Assembly (NCBI GenBank): GCA_903903975.1
Contig: CAIVAS010000068.1
Location: forward strand, 1 to 41,040
Length of the DNA: 41,040 nucleotides
Origin: an uncultured Burkholderiales bacterium
GTDB taxonomy: Bacteria; Pseudomonadota; Gammaproteobacteria; Burkholderiales; Burkholderiaceae_E
Direction: 5' to 3'
The notes below the pieces were generated by a model. That model had not been told where the DNA came from. It saw only the letters and a program-made list of their open reading frames with translations, and searched no databases. The position numbers and the translations under genes were made by a program. This document shows positions 1 to 9,281 of the stretch, one piece after another. The first letter of the stretch is position 1; every line of letters starts with the position of its first letter.

Positions 1-3000
1 AGGCCGGCGACATCTTCCATCTGCACGATCGCCAGGCGACACGACGACACCGCGAGCCAGCGGTGCAGGCGATCGACCAGATCATCGCCTCGGATGCCCT
101 GTCGGGTCAGTCCCGATTGGAGCTGCGCAACATCCCATGCCCTGTGTGATCGCTCGCGCTCACCGGCCTGCAGATCGATCGAACCGTTGCCCACGCGCTC
201 ATCGATATCGAGGCCGGCGACCCAGCCGTCGATGGTCGGCAAGTCATGCGTGCTGGCACAGACCGCAGCCAGTGGCGGCAGGCGTCTGGAGTCGGCCAGA
301 CGGCCTTCGGCATCGCGCTCGAACCAGGCCACCTTGTAGGACAGGACTGCCGCACAAGCCAGTCGCTCGCGCAGGCCATGTCGCACCGTGCCGAGGTCCT
401 CGCCAATGACAAGGCAGCGGTTCTCGACGCTGTGCGTGGCCACGACCTGAAGCAGTTCTTCGAGCGGATAGGCCACGTAGGCGCCATCGGCCGATCGCCC
501 GCTGCGCGGCACCCAGAACTGGCGCTCAAGTGCCATGACATGGTCGATGCGCAGGCCTCCCGCGCCACGCATCGTTGCCTGAAGCAGGGCCGCGATCGGC
601 GCATGCGCCTGATCGGCCAGCGCATCGGGGCGCCAGGGCGGCAGCCCCCAGGCCTGGCCCTCCGGGCAGATCGGGTCGGGTGGCGCGCCGATCTCGAAGC
701 CGCCATCGATCAGGTCCTGCTGCGCCCAGGCGTCGGCGCCCACTGCATCAGTGCCGACCGCGAGGTCGGCAATCGGGCCGATGGAGGCGCCGAGCTTGCG
801 GGCGCGCTCGCCGGCTTCTTGCCACTGGCTGTCTGCCAGCCACTGCACGAAAGCATGAAAGGCCAGTCGCGGCGCAAGTTCGATTTCAAATGCCCGGACC
901 TCGGCAGACTCGATCTTCGAGAAGGTGGCTGGCCACTCTCGCCAGTTGGCCACACCGGTGTGTTCAGCGATGGCTTCGAACAGCAGATGGCTGCGCAGTC
1001 GCTCATCATTGGCCTGCCGCCAGCGCGCGAATTCGCTTTGCACACTTGTGGCGATCTTCGTTTCGACGGTCGCCGCAACCTCAGGAGTCCCCGGAGATCC
1101 TGCCGACGCGTCACCAGCCCTCACCGCATTGAAATCAAGCCACAGATGCTCGAAACCCTGTCGCTTGAGGGCGAGCACTGCCGGATAGTCGATGAGGCGC
1201 GCCGACTGCACCGTGGCAAGCGACATGCGCGTGTTGCGATCGAGCAGCCAGGCATCAAAGCGCGGGGTGTCGAATCGCTCAGCTGCCTTGGGCAGCGAGA
1301 CGAAAAGCGGATTCAGGGCAAGCCGGCTTGATGGCGAATAAGGCGAGCCGCGATCGGGCCAACCCATCGAGGGCGCATGCAGCGGCGACACCAGGATGCC
1401 GGAGGCGCCGATGCCCGCGGCCATCTCGCCAAGACGCGCCAGATCGTCGAAGTCGCCGATGCCCCAACTCCGAGTCGATTGCAGTCCGTAGAGCTGCGCC
1501 GACAGTGCCCAGGCGCCGGCGGCACGCGCCATTACCGGCGGCAACCAGCAGCGCGGCGCAGCGCGATAAAGCACCGCCTGCGAGACGGCTGAGACGAGAG
1601 AGATCGTCGAGGCGCTAGCCGCAGTCCGATCGAGCCGGATGCTGCCGTGGCCAAGCGTCAGCGGCCCGGGCAGCACGACGCGATGGCGTACAAGCTTGCG
1701 ACCATCGATGGTGCGGGTTTCGATCGCCTCTGTCTGATCGATTGTCAGCCGGATTGGCTCGTCACTGATTGCGGGTGAGTTGTCGATGACCAGTTCGAGC
1801 TCGCCGGCTTGTGCGTCGCTGGTCTCATCAAGGACGAATTCGATCGCCTGCTCGGTCTCGTCGGCGGCAATGAATGACACCGTGGGCAGGCCGATGCGCC
1901 AACGCCGCAGTTCGGCTGACGCGATCGAGCCCGATGCAAACAGCACCACTGCCGGACCGTCGACCGTGATCGTCCCTGACTGCGGGACGCGCAGTTCGGC
2001 GGCATCGCTCGCAGTGGCCTGCACGGATTCGCGCGCAGTGTCGCGGGCGGTGTGGTGTGCGGTATCACGCGCCGTGTCGAGCAGGCAGACCCAGCCGCCT
2101 TCATCAGCCAGCGCGGGCAGCTGAAAACCCGTGGGCCCGAAGCCCGCCGACATCGCGATCCAGACCCGGTCGTGCTGCGCGCCGGGTTCGGGCTTGCCGG
2201 CATCGAGCAGCATGGCCAGTGCGGGCTGATCTGGGTTATGCCAGTCGTTCTGAGACATCGGCAGGCCATCGGCTCTCAGCCAGAGCAGATCAGGCACCGC
2301 TTGCGCGTCATCGCTCGGTCGCCCATCGAAGAAGCGCTCGGCGCGCAGACAGGGCAGTGCCGCCCGCAATCGGCTCAGTATGGCGATCAGTGGCCGCAGG
2401 TCGGCATCGGCGAGCAGCGTGGTGGTCGGCTCGAGTGAGGCATCGGTCGGCGGCTGCAGCGACTTCGCTTCAAGCGAGCGCGATGACGAATCGCCGCCTG
2501 ATCGATCCGGCCAGTGCAGCCAGGTCAGCGGGCTGTCGTGGCAATAGGCATTGTTGTTGCCGAACTGCGTTGCCCCGAACTCGTCGCCCGCCCGCAGCAT
2601 CGGCACGCCGCGCGAGAGCATGAGTGCGGCGATCATGGCCCGGGCGCGTCGTGATCGGTGCGTGAGCACCGAGGCATCGGTCGTGGGCCCCTGCACACCG
2701 CAGTCGTCGCTGTGGTCGTTGTGCGTACCGTCGCGATTGTGTTCGCCGTTGGCAAGGTTTTGCCGATGCCGGTACGACACCAGATCGGCCAGGGTCATGC
2801 CGTCGTGCGCGGTGATGAAATTGATACTCGCCGACGGATTGCGACCGCTGTGGCCAAAAAGATCGCTTGAGCCGGCAAGCCGCGTGGCCAGCGCGCCGGC
2901 GAGGCCGGTGTCGCCGCGCCAGAAACGACGCTGATCGTCGCGAAAGCGATCATTCCACTCGGACCAGCCGGGCGCGAAACCGCCGACGAAATGCCCCTCG

Positions 3001-4160
3001 CAGTCCCAGGCCTCGGCGATCAGCTTGCGTCGCGACAGCACCGGATCGCTGCGCACCTCGGCCAACCAGGGCAGGTCGCGGTCGAGATGCCCGTCCGCAT
3101 TGCGGGCAATCGCGCTGGCCAGATCGAAGCGAAAACCATCGACACCGACCTCATCAGCCCAGAAACGCAGCGCATCGGTGATCAGGCGGCCAACCTCGGG
3201 TCGGTGCGCAGCAAGCGTGTTGCCGCAGCCGCTCAGATTGCGATAGCCCCCGGGCCGGTGCGAATCGGCGAGGTAATAGGAGGCATTGTCGAGGCCGCGC
3301 AAAGACAGCGTCGGGCCGCGCTCATCCCCTTCCCCGGTGTGGTTGAAGACCACATCCAGAATGACCTCGATGCCGGCGCCATGCAGCCGTTCGATGGCAT
3401 CGACCATGGCCGACAGGCCACCCGGCCCGGCAAGCGAAGGCTGCATCGCAAAAAACGCGATCGGGTTGTAGCCCCAGTAATTGGTGAGGCCGCGCTGCGT
3501 GAGGTGCAGCTCATCGAGCCAGGCTGCCACCGGCAGCAGCTCGACCGCGGTGATGCCCAGGCGCTTGAGATGCGCAATCGAGGCCGGTTGGGCCAGGCCG
3601 GTAATCGTGCCGCGCAGCTCGCGGGCAATGCCCGGATGCTGCTCGCTGTAGCCGCGTACATGCATCTCGTAGAGCACCGTCTCGCCCCAGGGGCGAGCGG
3701 GCGAGGGCAGGCGGTCGGAAGCCCTTCTGATCGGACCGGCCACCCGGCACTTCGGCACGAAGGGTGCGCTGTCGCGATGATCGAATGAGTGGCAACCCTC
3801 GGGATGATCGGCTTGATATCCCAGCACCGCGTCATGCCACTTGAATTGGCCGACCAGATCGCGTGCATAAGGGTCGAGCAGCAGCTTGTTCGGATTGAAG
3901 CGGTGCCCGTCATCCGGGGCATAAGGGCCGTGCGCGCGCAGGCCATAGACCATCCCGGCCTGCGCCTTCGGCACGAATCCGTGAAAGACATCGCCGGTGC
4001 GGCTCGGCAAGTCGAACCGCACGATTTCCTTGTCGCCGGCGGCATCGAACAGACACAGCTCGATGCGCTCGGCATGATGCGACCAGACCGCGACATTGAC
4101 GCCATCGCCCTCGACATGGGCGCCGAGTTTGTCGGGGCTGCCGGCTTGCATCGTGGTCAT
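1..4160 (-). CDS. GlgX-MalQ fusion: glycogen debranching enzyme joined to 4-alpha-glucanotransferase (3' end off window)
   Basis: One open frame runs from an ATG at 4160 to the left edge (1386 codons) with no stop; I checked the codons of 1-2130 one by one and read the rest through. Residues 1 to about 740 look like GlgX: an N-terminal CBM48-like part, then GH13 motifs GFRFDLA (nucleophile D346), AEAWD (acid/base E383) and TAHDG (H452, D453). From about 740 it becomes MalQ (GH77): SWGIGDF near residue 900, RIDHVMAL (D1206), IGEDLG (E1254) and THDLPT (D1306). GlgX removes short branches left after phosphorylase action. MalQ disproportionates the released maltooligosaccharides, so a fusion would couple consecutive steps. 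The ATG overlaps the glgB stop as ATGA, indicating translational coupling. A 12-bp repeat encodes DTAR-like units at residues 695-710. The two activities are known families; their coupling is inference. Confidence 0.93.
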   Translation of the reverse strand, partial: MTTMQAGSPDKLGAHVEGDGVNVAVWSHHAERIELCLFDAAGDKEIVRFDLPSRTGDVFHGFVPKAQAGMVYGLRAHGPYAPDDGHRFNPNKLLLDPYARDLVGQFKWHDAVLGYQADHPEGCHSFDHRDSAPFVPKCRVAGPIRRASDRLPSPARPWGETVLYEMHVRGYSEQHPGIARELRGTITGLAQPASIAHLKRLGITAVELLPVAAWLDELHLTQRGLTNYWGYNPIAFFAMQPSLAGPGGLSAMVDAIERLHGAGIEVILDVVFNHTGEGDERGPTLSLRGLDNASYYLADSHRPGGYRNLSGCGNTLAAHRPEVGRLITDALRFWADEVGVDGFRFDLASAIARNADGHLDRDLPWLAEVRSDPVLSRRKLIAEAWDCEGHFVGGFAPGWSEWNDRFRDDQRRFWRGDTGLAGALATRLAGSSDLFGHSGRNPSASINFITAHDGMTLADLVSYRHRQNLANGEHNRDGTHNDHSDDCGVQGPTTDASVLTHRSRRARAMIAALMLSRGVPMLRAGDEFGATQFGNNNAYCHDSPLTWLHWPDRSGGDSSSRSLEAKSLQPPTDASLEPTTTLLADADLRPLIAILSRLRAALPCLRAERFFDGRPSDDAQAVPDLLWLRADGLPMSQNDWHNPDQPALAMLLDAGKPEPGAQHDRVWIAMSAGFGPTGFQLPALADEGGWVCLLDTARDTAHHTARDTARESVQATASDAAELRVPQSGTITVDGPAVVLFASGSIASAELRRWRIGLPTVSFIAADETEQAIEFVLDETSDAQAGELELVIDNSPAISDEPIRLTIDQTEAIETRTIDGRKLVRHRVVLPGPLTLGHGSIRLDRTAASASTISLVSAVSQAVLYRAAPRCWLPPVMARAAGAWALSAQLYGLQSTRSWGIGDFDDLARLGEMAAGIGASGILVSPLHAPSMGWPDRGSPYSPSSRLALNPLFVSLPKAAERFDTPRFDAWLLDRNTRMSLATVQSARLIDYPAVLALKRQGFEHLWLDFNAVRAGDASAGSPGTPEVAATVETKIATSVQSEFARWRQANDERLRSHLLFEAIAEHTGVANWREWPATFSKIESAEVRAFEIELAPRLAFHAFVQWLADSQWQEAGERARKLGASIGPIADLAVGTDAVGADAWAQQDLIDGGFEIGAPPDPICPEGQAWGLPPWRPDALADQAHAPIAALLQATMRGAGGLRIDHVMALERQFWVPRSGRSADGAYVAYPLEELLQVVATHSVENRCLVIGEDLGTVRHGLRERLACAAVLSYKVAWFERDAEGRLADSRRLPPLAAVCASTHDLPTIDGWVAGLDIDERVGNGSIDLQAGERERSHRAWDVAQLQSGLTRQGIRGDDLVDRLHRWLAVSSCRLAIVQMEDVAG
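2031..2078 (-). repeat. 12-bp in-frame tandem repeat, 4 copies, inside glgX part
   Basis: Read on the minus strand, four consecutive 12-bp units encode DTAR, DTAH, HTAR, DTAR (residues 695-710). They lie in the C-terminal beta domain of the GlgX part, upstream of the MalQ domain. Copy-number change would keep the frame. Confidence 0.85.
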
Positions 4161-6385
4161 CGAACAGCTTTCAGCACCAGCGCGGCCAGCGGCGGCAAAC
4201 GCAAGCTGACTGACGCCGGCCAGAGCCGCCATGCAGTCTCGTCGGCATCCACGGCGCCCAGATTGCCGCTGCCGCTGCCGCCATGCTCGAGCGCATCCGA
4301 GTTGAGGATTTCGGCCCAGCGACCGGCGCGCGGCAGGCCGATCCGATAGCCTTCACGCACCACCGGCGTGAAATTGCAGATCACCACCACGTCGTCGTCT
4401 TCGGTGTCACCCCGGCGCACCCAGGCCAGGATGCTGTGAGGCGCGTCGTCGCAATCGATCCATTCGAAGCCGCGTGCCTCGCAATCGAAGCGGTGCAGGG
4501 CCGGCAGTGTGGTGTAAAGACGGTTGAGATCGCGCAGCACCGATTGTAGGCCGTGGTGGCGGGCGCCATTCACCGCGTCGCCCAGCACAAACCAGTCGAG
4601 CTCGCGGTCGTGATCCCATTCGCGCCACTGCCCGAATTCGCCACCCATGAAAAGCAATTTTTTCCCGGGCTGAAGCCACATATAGGCCAGATAGAGCCGC
4701 AGGTTGGCAAAGCGCTGCCAGTCGTCACCGGGCATCTTGTCGAGCAGCGCGCGCTTGCCGTGCACGACTTCGTCATGCGACAGCGGCATCACGAAGTTTT
4801 CGGTAAAGGCATAGAGCAGCCCGAAGGTCAGACGCTGATGGTGCCAGGGGCGATGGATCGGGTCCTGGGCCATGTAGGCCAGGGTGTCGTTCATCCAGCC
4901 CATATTCCACTTGTAGCCGAATCCCAGGCCGCCCACCCAGGTCGGTTGCGACACGCCTGGCCAGGAGGTCGACTCTTCGGCGATGGTGATCGCGCCCATC
5001 GATTCTTCGTAGACTTTTTCGTTCAGCCGGCGCAGGAAAGCCACCGCTTCCAGGTTCTGATTGCCGCCATGGATGTTGGGTCGCCACTGCCCCGGCTCGC
5101 GGTCGTAATCGAGGTAGAGCATCGATGCGACCGCATCGGCCCGCAGGCCGTCGATATGAAACTCATGCAGCCAGAACAGCGCGTTGGCAATTAGGAAGTT
5201 GGTGACCTCGCGCCGTCCGAAGTCATAGACCAGCGTGCCCCAGCCGGCATGCCGGCCAATCCGGGCATCGGCATATTCATAGAGCGGCGTGCCGTCGAAA
5301 TTGGCCAGGCCGTGGTCATCGCCCGGAAAGTGCGCCGGCACCCAGTCGAGAATCACCCCCAGGCCCTCGGCATGGGCGCGATCGACGAAGGCCCGGAAGT
5401 CGTCCGGGTCGCCCCAGCGGCTGCTCGGTGCATACAGTGCTGTCGGCTGATAGCCCCATGAACCGCCGAAGGGATGCTCCGAGACCGGCAGCAGTTCGAG
5501 ATGGGTGAAGCCCATCGACCGGGCATAGGGCAGCAGGGTGTCGGCCAGCTCGCGATAGCTGAGCGGGCTGCCATCCGAATGATGGCGCCAGGACCCGAGA
5601 TGGACCTCGTAGATCGCCATCGGGGCATCGCGTGACTGAGCTTGCGGGCGCTTTGCGAGCCAGTCGGCATCGGTCCAGGCAAAGCTCGCGTCGTGGCGCA
5701 CGCGCGAAGCGGTGGCAGGCGGTGCTTCGGTCCAGCGGGCGTAGGGGTCGCTCTTGAACTGTCGCCCGCCACTGCCGGTCAGGATGTCGAATTTGTAGTG
5801 CGCGCCATGCTCGACGCCCGGCACGAAAAGCTCAAAGATGCCCACTTCGGCGCGCCGGCGCATCGGATGCACTCGTCGGTCCCAGCGGTTGAAGTCGCCG
5901 ATCACGCTGACGCATTGAGCATGTGGTGCCCAGACCGCAAAGGCGGTGCCGCTCACGCCATCAATGATGCGCGGATGCGCACCCAGCACTTGCCAGGCCC
6001 GCCAGTGATTGCCCTGTGCGAGCAGATGCAGATCGAGTTCGCCCAGCAGCAGACCGAAGCGATAGGGGTCATCGATCAGGTCGGTCTGGCCCGAGTCGGG
6101 CGCGCCCCGATCAATGACGAGCCGATAGGCAAAGGCACCCTCGGGTGCTGCCACCGGGCCGGCAAAGATGTCGTGGTGCACGCGTGCGAGACGACCGCGC
6201 GATTGGCCGTTCAGGTCGATGATCTCAACGCCGCGCGCATCCGGCACCAGGCAGGCCAGTTGAAAGACACCGGGCAGCAGCTCGTGCAGGCCGAGCACCG
6301 CGAACGGGTCGACATGCGCCCCCGCCGCAAGGGCATCGAGCGTGCCAGGATCGGTCAGGCTCGCAGCCCGTACAGCATCAGCCAT
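4157..6385 (-). CDS. glgB: 1,4-alpha-glucan branching enzyme
   Basis: GlgB (742 aa) cuts alpha-1,4 glucan and re-attaches the piece as an alpha-1,6 branch during cytoplasmic glycogen synthesis. The protein has the bacterial long-form layout: N-terminal beta domains, then a GH13 barrel and a C-terminal beta domain. Visible motifs are YEVHLGSW, DWVPAHFP, DGLRADAV with nucleophile D417, IAEEST with acid/base E470 and LSHDEVVHGK with D538. These three residues are each offset by 12 from the E. coli catalytic set (405, 458, 526). The gene starts 9 bp after the glgP stop, and its stop overlaps the start of the glgX-malQ fusion, so the three genes are almost certainly one operon. No glgA or glgC lies in the window. 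Confidence 0.97.
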   Translation of the reverse strand: MADAVRAASLTDPGTLDALAAGAHVDPFAVLGLHELLPGVFQLACLVPDARGVEIIDLNGQSRGRLARVHHDIFAGPVAAPEGAFAYRLVIDRGAPDSGQTDLIDDPYRFGLLLGELDLHLLAQGNHWRAWQVLGAHPRIIDGVSGTAFAVWAPHAQCVSVIGDFNRWDRRVHPMRRRAEVGIFELFVPGVEHGAHYKFDILTGSGGRQFKSDPYARWTEAPPATASRVRHDASFAWTDADWLAKRPQAQSRDAPMAIYEVHLGSWRHHSDGSPLSYRELADTLLPYARSMGFTHLELLPVSEHPFGGSWGYQPTALYAPSSRWGDPDDFRAFVDRAHAEGLGVILDWVPAHFPGDDHGLANFDGTPLYEYADARIGRHAGWGTLVYDFGRREVTNFLIANALFWLHEFHIDGLRADAVASMLYLDYDREPGQWRPNIHGGNQNLEAVAFLRRLNEKVYEESMGAITIAEESTSWPGVSQPTWVGGLGFGYKWNMGWMNDTLAYMAQDPIHRPWHHQRLTFGLLYAFTENFVMPLSHDEVVHGKRALLDKMPGDDWQRFANLRLYLAYMWLQPGKKLLFMGGEFGQWREWDHDRELDWFVLGDAVNGARHHGLQSVLRDLNRLYTTLPALHRFDCEARGFEWIDCDDAPHSILAWVRRGDTEDDDVVVICNFTPVVREGYRIGLPRAGRWAEILNSDALEHGGSGSGNLGAVDADETAWRLWPASVSLRLPPLAALVLKAVR

Positions 6386-6394
6386 CTTGCAGTG

Positions 6395-8173
6395 TCAGCG
6401 CAGGTAAGCCTCGGCCGCGTAGCGGCGCATCATGCGTTGGGTGTTGAAGTAGCAGGCCACTTTCGAGATTGCCTGCCCCATCATCCAGATCCAGCGCTCT
6501 CGATCCTGATGGTACAGCGGCAACACGACATTCTCGAGCTTGTTGTAGAGATCATTTTCGATCGGCTCGCCGAGCGCCTCATCGGTCAGTGATGCGCCGT
6601 CCCGCCCGACCGCCCAGCCAGTGACGCCTTCCACACAGGCCTCCAGCCACCAGCCGTCCAGGACGCTCAGGTTGAGCACGCCATTGAGCGCCGCCTTCAT
6701 GCCGCTGGTGCCCGAGGCTTCCATCGGCGGCGTTGGCGTGTTGAGCCAGACATCCACACCGGCGACCAGATGGCGTGCCAGATCGGTTTCGTAGTTGGGA
6801 ACGAACACTACCGTCACTTCGGGTGCCAGCTCGCGAATATGCTGATGAATCCTCTGGATCAGCACCTTGCCGGCGGCATCGCTCGGATGGGCCTTGCCGG
6901 CAATCACCACCTGAAACGGCAGGCCGGCATGAATTCGTTTGAGTCGCGCGAGGTCACTGAACAGCAGGTCGGGCCGCTTGTAGGCGGTCATCCGTCTGGC
7001 AAAACCGATCAGGGGCGTGTCGGCATCAAGGACGACATCTGTGCGGCGCGCTACCTGCGCAATCAGGTCGCGCTTTGCCTGCTGATGAATCGCCCAGAGT
7101 TTTTCGCCGGGCAGCTGGTCGGCACGCACCATGATGTCCGGCTCGTAGGCCCAGCCCGGCATCGATGCGTCAAACAGATCGGCCAGTGCCGGATAGGCCC
7201 AGGTCGGCAGATGAACGCCGTTGGTGATTGCCCGGATGTCATAGCCCGGGAACATTCGGTTGGTGGTCTGGGCGTGGCGCGTGGCCACGCCATTGACGAA
7301 GCCCGACAGATTGAGGGCCAGCCGCGTCATGTTGAGTGCATCGTCGCCGGCCAGCAGCTTGACCTGATTGATGTCGATGTAATCGCGCAGCACATGGCCG
7401 AACATGCCGTAATCGAAGCGGTCATGGCCGGCCTCGACCGGTGTGTGCGTCGTAAAGATGCAGGCGTCGTGGACCGGTGTGATCCGGAATCTCAGCCCCG
7501 GGGTTCCGGTCTGGTTGGCGATCTGGTTGGTCATCTGGTTGGGGTTGCGCGGATACCGACGCAAAAGATCGAGCGCAAGCAGTCCGGCATGCCCTTCATT
7601 CAGATGATATTTGCGCACGCTAAAGCCCAGTGCCTGCAGGATCCGCAGCCCGCCGATGCCGAGGATTGCCTCCTGCTTCAGACGGTACTCGGAGCCTGCG
7701 CCGTAGAGCCGATCGGTGATCCGCCGATCTTCGGGATTGTTTTCATGCAGGTCGGTGTCGAGGAGCAGGACCGGAACGCGCGAGCCGATCGGGCTCGATA
7801 TCACATGCAGCCAGGGTCTGACCCAGACCTCATGGCCTTCGATCAGCAGGGCGACCTTGGCGCGCAGCGGCGCGGCAAAATCGGCAGGACTCCAGGGGTC
7901 TTCATGCTCGATCTGCCGGCCTTCCGAGTCGATCTCCTGACGCAGGTAGCCACGACGACACAGCAGCGTGACGAAGACCATCGGCAGACCGAGGTCGGCG
8001 CAGGACTTGACGGTGTCGCCGGCCAGCACGCCCAGGCCGCCGCTATAGGTGTGCATCTCCGGGCGCAGTGCGATTTCCATCGAGAAGTAGGCGATTCGCG
8101 TGCGGGCGAGATAGGGCCCGATCGTCTGGGCTGACGGCGGATCGGCAATGACATCGTGGTAGAGCACATGCAT
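6395..8173 (-). CDS. glgP: alpha-glucan phosphorylase
   Basis: A GT35 glycogen/starch phosphorylase. It releases glucose-1-phosphate from alpha-1,4-glucan ends using pyridoxal phosphate. From the ATG at 8173 the protein has 592 aa, matching the shorter alpha-glucan phosphorylase subfamily rather than the roughly 800-aa E. coli type. The N-terminal RIAYFSMEIAL with TYSGGLGVLAGD is typical of that subfamily. The GTSGMK motif carries the probable PLP lysine, K493 from this start. A GTG at 8224 would add 17 residues; neither start has a good ribosome site, so I chose the ATG that begins just before the conserved region. A three-copy 12-bp repeat encodes NQxx units. It is the first gene of the glgP-glgB-glgX::malQ operon. 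Confidence 0.93.
   Translation of the reverse strand: MHVLYHDVIADPPSAQTIGPYLARTRIAYFSMEIALRPEMHTYSGGLGVLAGDTVKSCADLGLPMVFVTLLCRRGYLRQEIDSEGRQIEHEDPWSPADFAAPLRAKVALLIEGHEVWVRPWLHVISSPIGSRVPVLLLDTDLHENNPEDRRITDRLYGAGSEYRLKQEAILGIGGLRILQALGFSVRKYHLNEGHAGLLALDLLRRYPRNPNQMTNQIANQTGTPGLRFRITPVHDACIFTTHTPVEAGHDRFDYGMFGHVLRDYIDINQVKLLAGDDALNMTRLALNLSGFVNGVATRHAQTTNRMFPGYDIRAITNGVHLPTWAYPALADLFDASMPGWAYEPDIMVRADQLPGEKLWAIHQQAKRDLIAQVARRTDVVLDADTPLIGFARRMTAYKRPDLLFSDLARLKRIHAGLPFQVVIAGKAHPSDAAGKVLIQRIHQHIRELAPEVTVVFVPNYETDLARHLVAGVDVWLNTPTPPMEASGTSGMKAALNGVLNLSVLDGWWLEACVEGVTGWAVGRDGASLTDEALGEPIENDLYNKLENVVLPLYHQDRERWIWMMGQAISKVACYFNTQRMMRRYAAEAYLR
7509..7544 (-). repeat. 12-bp in-frame tandem repeat, 3 copies, inside glgP
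   Basis: Three adjacent 12-bp units share ATCTGGTTGG on the plus strand and encode NQMT, NQIA and NQTG in GlgP. The period is a multiple of three, so unit gain or loss keeps the frame. The segment lies between conserved blocks and looks like an expanded surface loop. Confidence 0.8.
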
Positions 8174-8248
8174 GGCCGCAGCCCGGTGGATTGAGACGTG
8201 TCGCCCGAAGGTCGTGCCTGGCACCGGCCTGAGTTAGGATCACACCGC

Positions 8249-8262
8249 TTCGATTTTTCGAA
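8249..8262. promoter_or_regulatory. inverted repeat TTCGA-N4-TCGAA in divergent promoter region
   Basis: A perfect 5+5 dyad with a TTTT spacer sits between the start of glgP (minus) and the dienelactone hydrolase-family gene (plus). A TAGGAT hexamer at 8235-8240 could be a weak -10 for the plus gene. The dyad could be an operator or chance; I do not recognise a cognate regulator. Confidence 0.3.
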
Positions 8263-8314
8263 CTCTGAAACAGGCCGCTCAAGGCGCAATCCCACCCTAT
8301 CAAAGGATTTCCTG

Positions 8315-9235
8315 ATGGATGATCACCAGACTGCAGGACGGCGTGAAGTGAGCACCGATGCCGAGTTCGACTCCCTCGTCGGCACGGCGCCCCTCGGACG
8401 TCGCGGCTTCGTCGCCGGCTCGCTGTGCGCCGGTTTTGCCGCCTCGGTCGCGCCCACTGGCGCACTGCTTGCGCAGACCATCACCACGACGACCGATGGT
8501 CTGCGCACCGGTGAGGTCGTGATGCGCGCCCGCGACGGCATGTCGATTCCGGCCTATTTCGCCGCGCCTGCCAACCGCAACGGCGCGCCGATCATCCTGG
8601 TCGTGCAGGAAATCTTCGGTGTTCATGAGCACATCCGTGACGTCTGCCGCCGCTTTGCCCGTGAAGGCTGGCATGCGATGGCGCCCGAGCTCTATTTCCG
8701 TCAGGGCGACCCGTCGAAATACCCCTCGATGGCGCAGATCAGCCAGAGTCTCGCGCCGAGCGTGCCCGATGCGCAGGTGATGGCCGACCTCGATGCCGCT
8801 GCCGACTATGCCCATACCAATGGCGGTGATCGCAGCCGGCTCGGTATCACCGGCTTTTGCTGGGGCGGCCGAATTACCTGGCTCTATGCCGCCCACAATC
8901 CTGAGGTCAAGGCAGGGGTGGCCTGGTATGGCCGATTGACCGGTACGCCTTCGGCGAATTTCCCGACCAACCCTTATGACATCGCCGGCAAGCTCAATGC
9001 GCCGGTGCTCGGCCTTTATGGTGGCCAGGATGCCGGCATTCCGGTGGCCAATGTCGACGAGATGAAGCGGCTGCTGGCCCAGGGCAACGAGAACTCGAAG
9101 AAATCCGAGATCGTGGTCTATCCGGATGCACCGCATGCCTTCAATGCCGATTACCGGCCGAGCTATCGCAAGGATGCGGCCGATGACGGCATGAAGCGCG
9201 CGGTCGCCTGGTTCCGCCGATTCGGCGTGGTCTGA
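8315..9235 (+). CDS. dienelactone hydrolase family protein, Tat-exported
   Basis: An alpha/beta hydrolase of the dienelactone hydrolase family, 306 aa. The predicted Cys-Asp-His triad is C182 (GFCWGG), D239 (GGQDAG) and H274 (APHAFN). The N-terminus has a twin-arginine motif (LGRRGFV, R29-R30) followed by a hydrophobic stretch ending in ALLAQ, so export to the periplasm by Tat is likely. The ATG at 8315 has an AAAGGA ribosome site about 7 nt upstream; an in-frame extension further upstream has none and was not used. Such proteins are common beside unrelated genes, and the substrate cannot be deduced. There are no chlorocatechol pathway neighbours, so a true dienelactone hydrolase role is doubtful. 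Confidence 0.88.
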   Translation: MDDHQTAGRREVSTDAEFDSLVGTAPLGRRGFVAGSLCAGFAASVAPTGALLAQTITTTTDGLRTGEVVMRARDGMSIPAYFAAPANRNGAPIILVVQEIFGVHEHIRDVCRRFAREGWHAMAPELYFRQGDPSKYPSMAQISQSLAPSVPDAQVMADLDAAADYAHTNGGDRSRLGITGFCWGGRITWLYAAHNPEVKAGVAWYGRLTGTPSANFPTNPYDIAGKLNAPVLGLYGGQDAGIPVANVDEMKRLLAQGNENSKKSEIVVYPDAPHAFNADYRPSYRKDAADDGMKRAVAWFRRFGVV

Positions 9236-9243
9236 TCCGGTGC

Positions 9244-9273
9244 GAGGCGGTGGCCGATTGCGGCGACCGCCTC
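9244..9273. terminator. possible bidirectional hairpin between convergent genes
   Basis: An 8-bp inverted repeat (GAGGCGGT / ACCGCCTC) with a 14-nt loop lies between the stops of two convergent genes. There is no T-run, so it is a weak terminator candidate. Confidence 0.35.
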
Positions 9274-9281
9274 GTGGCGCG

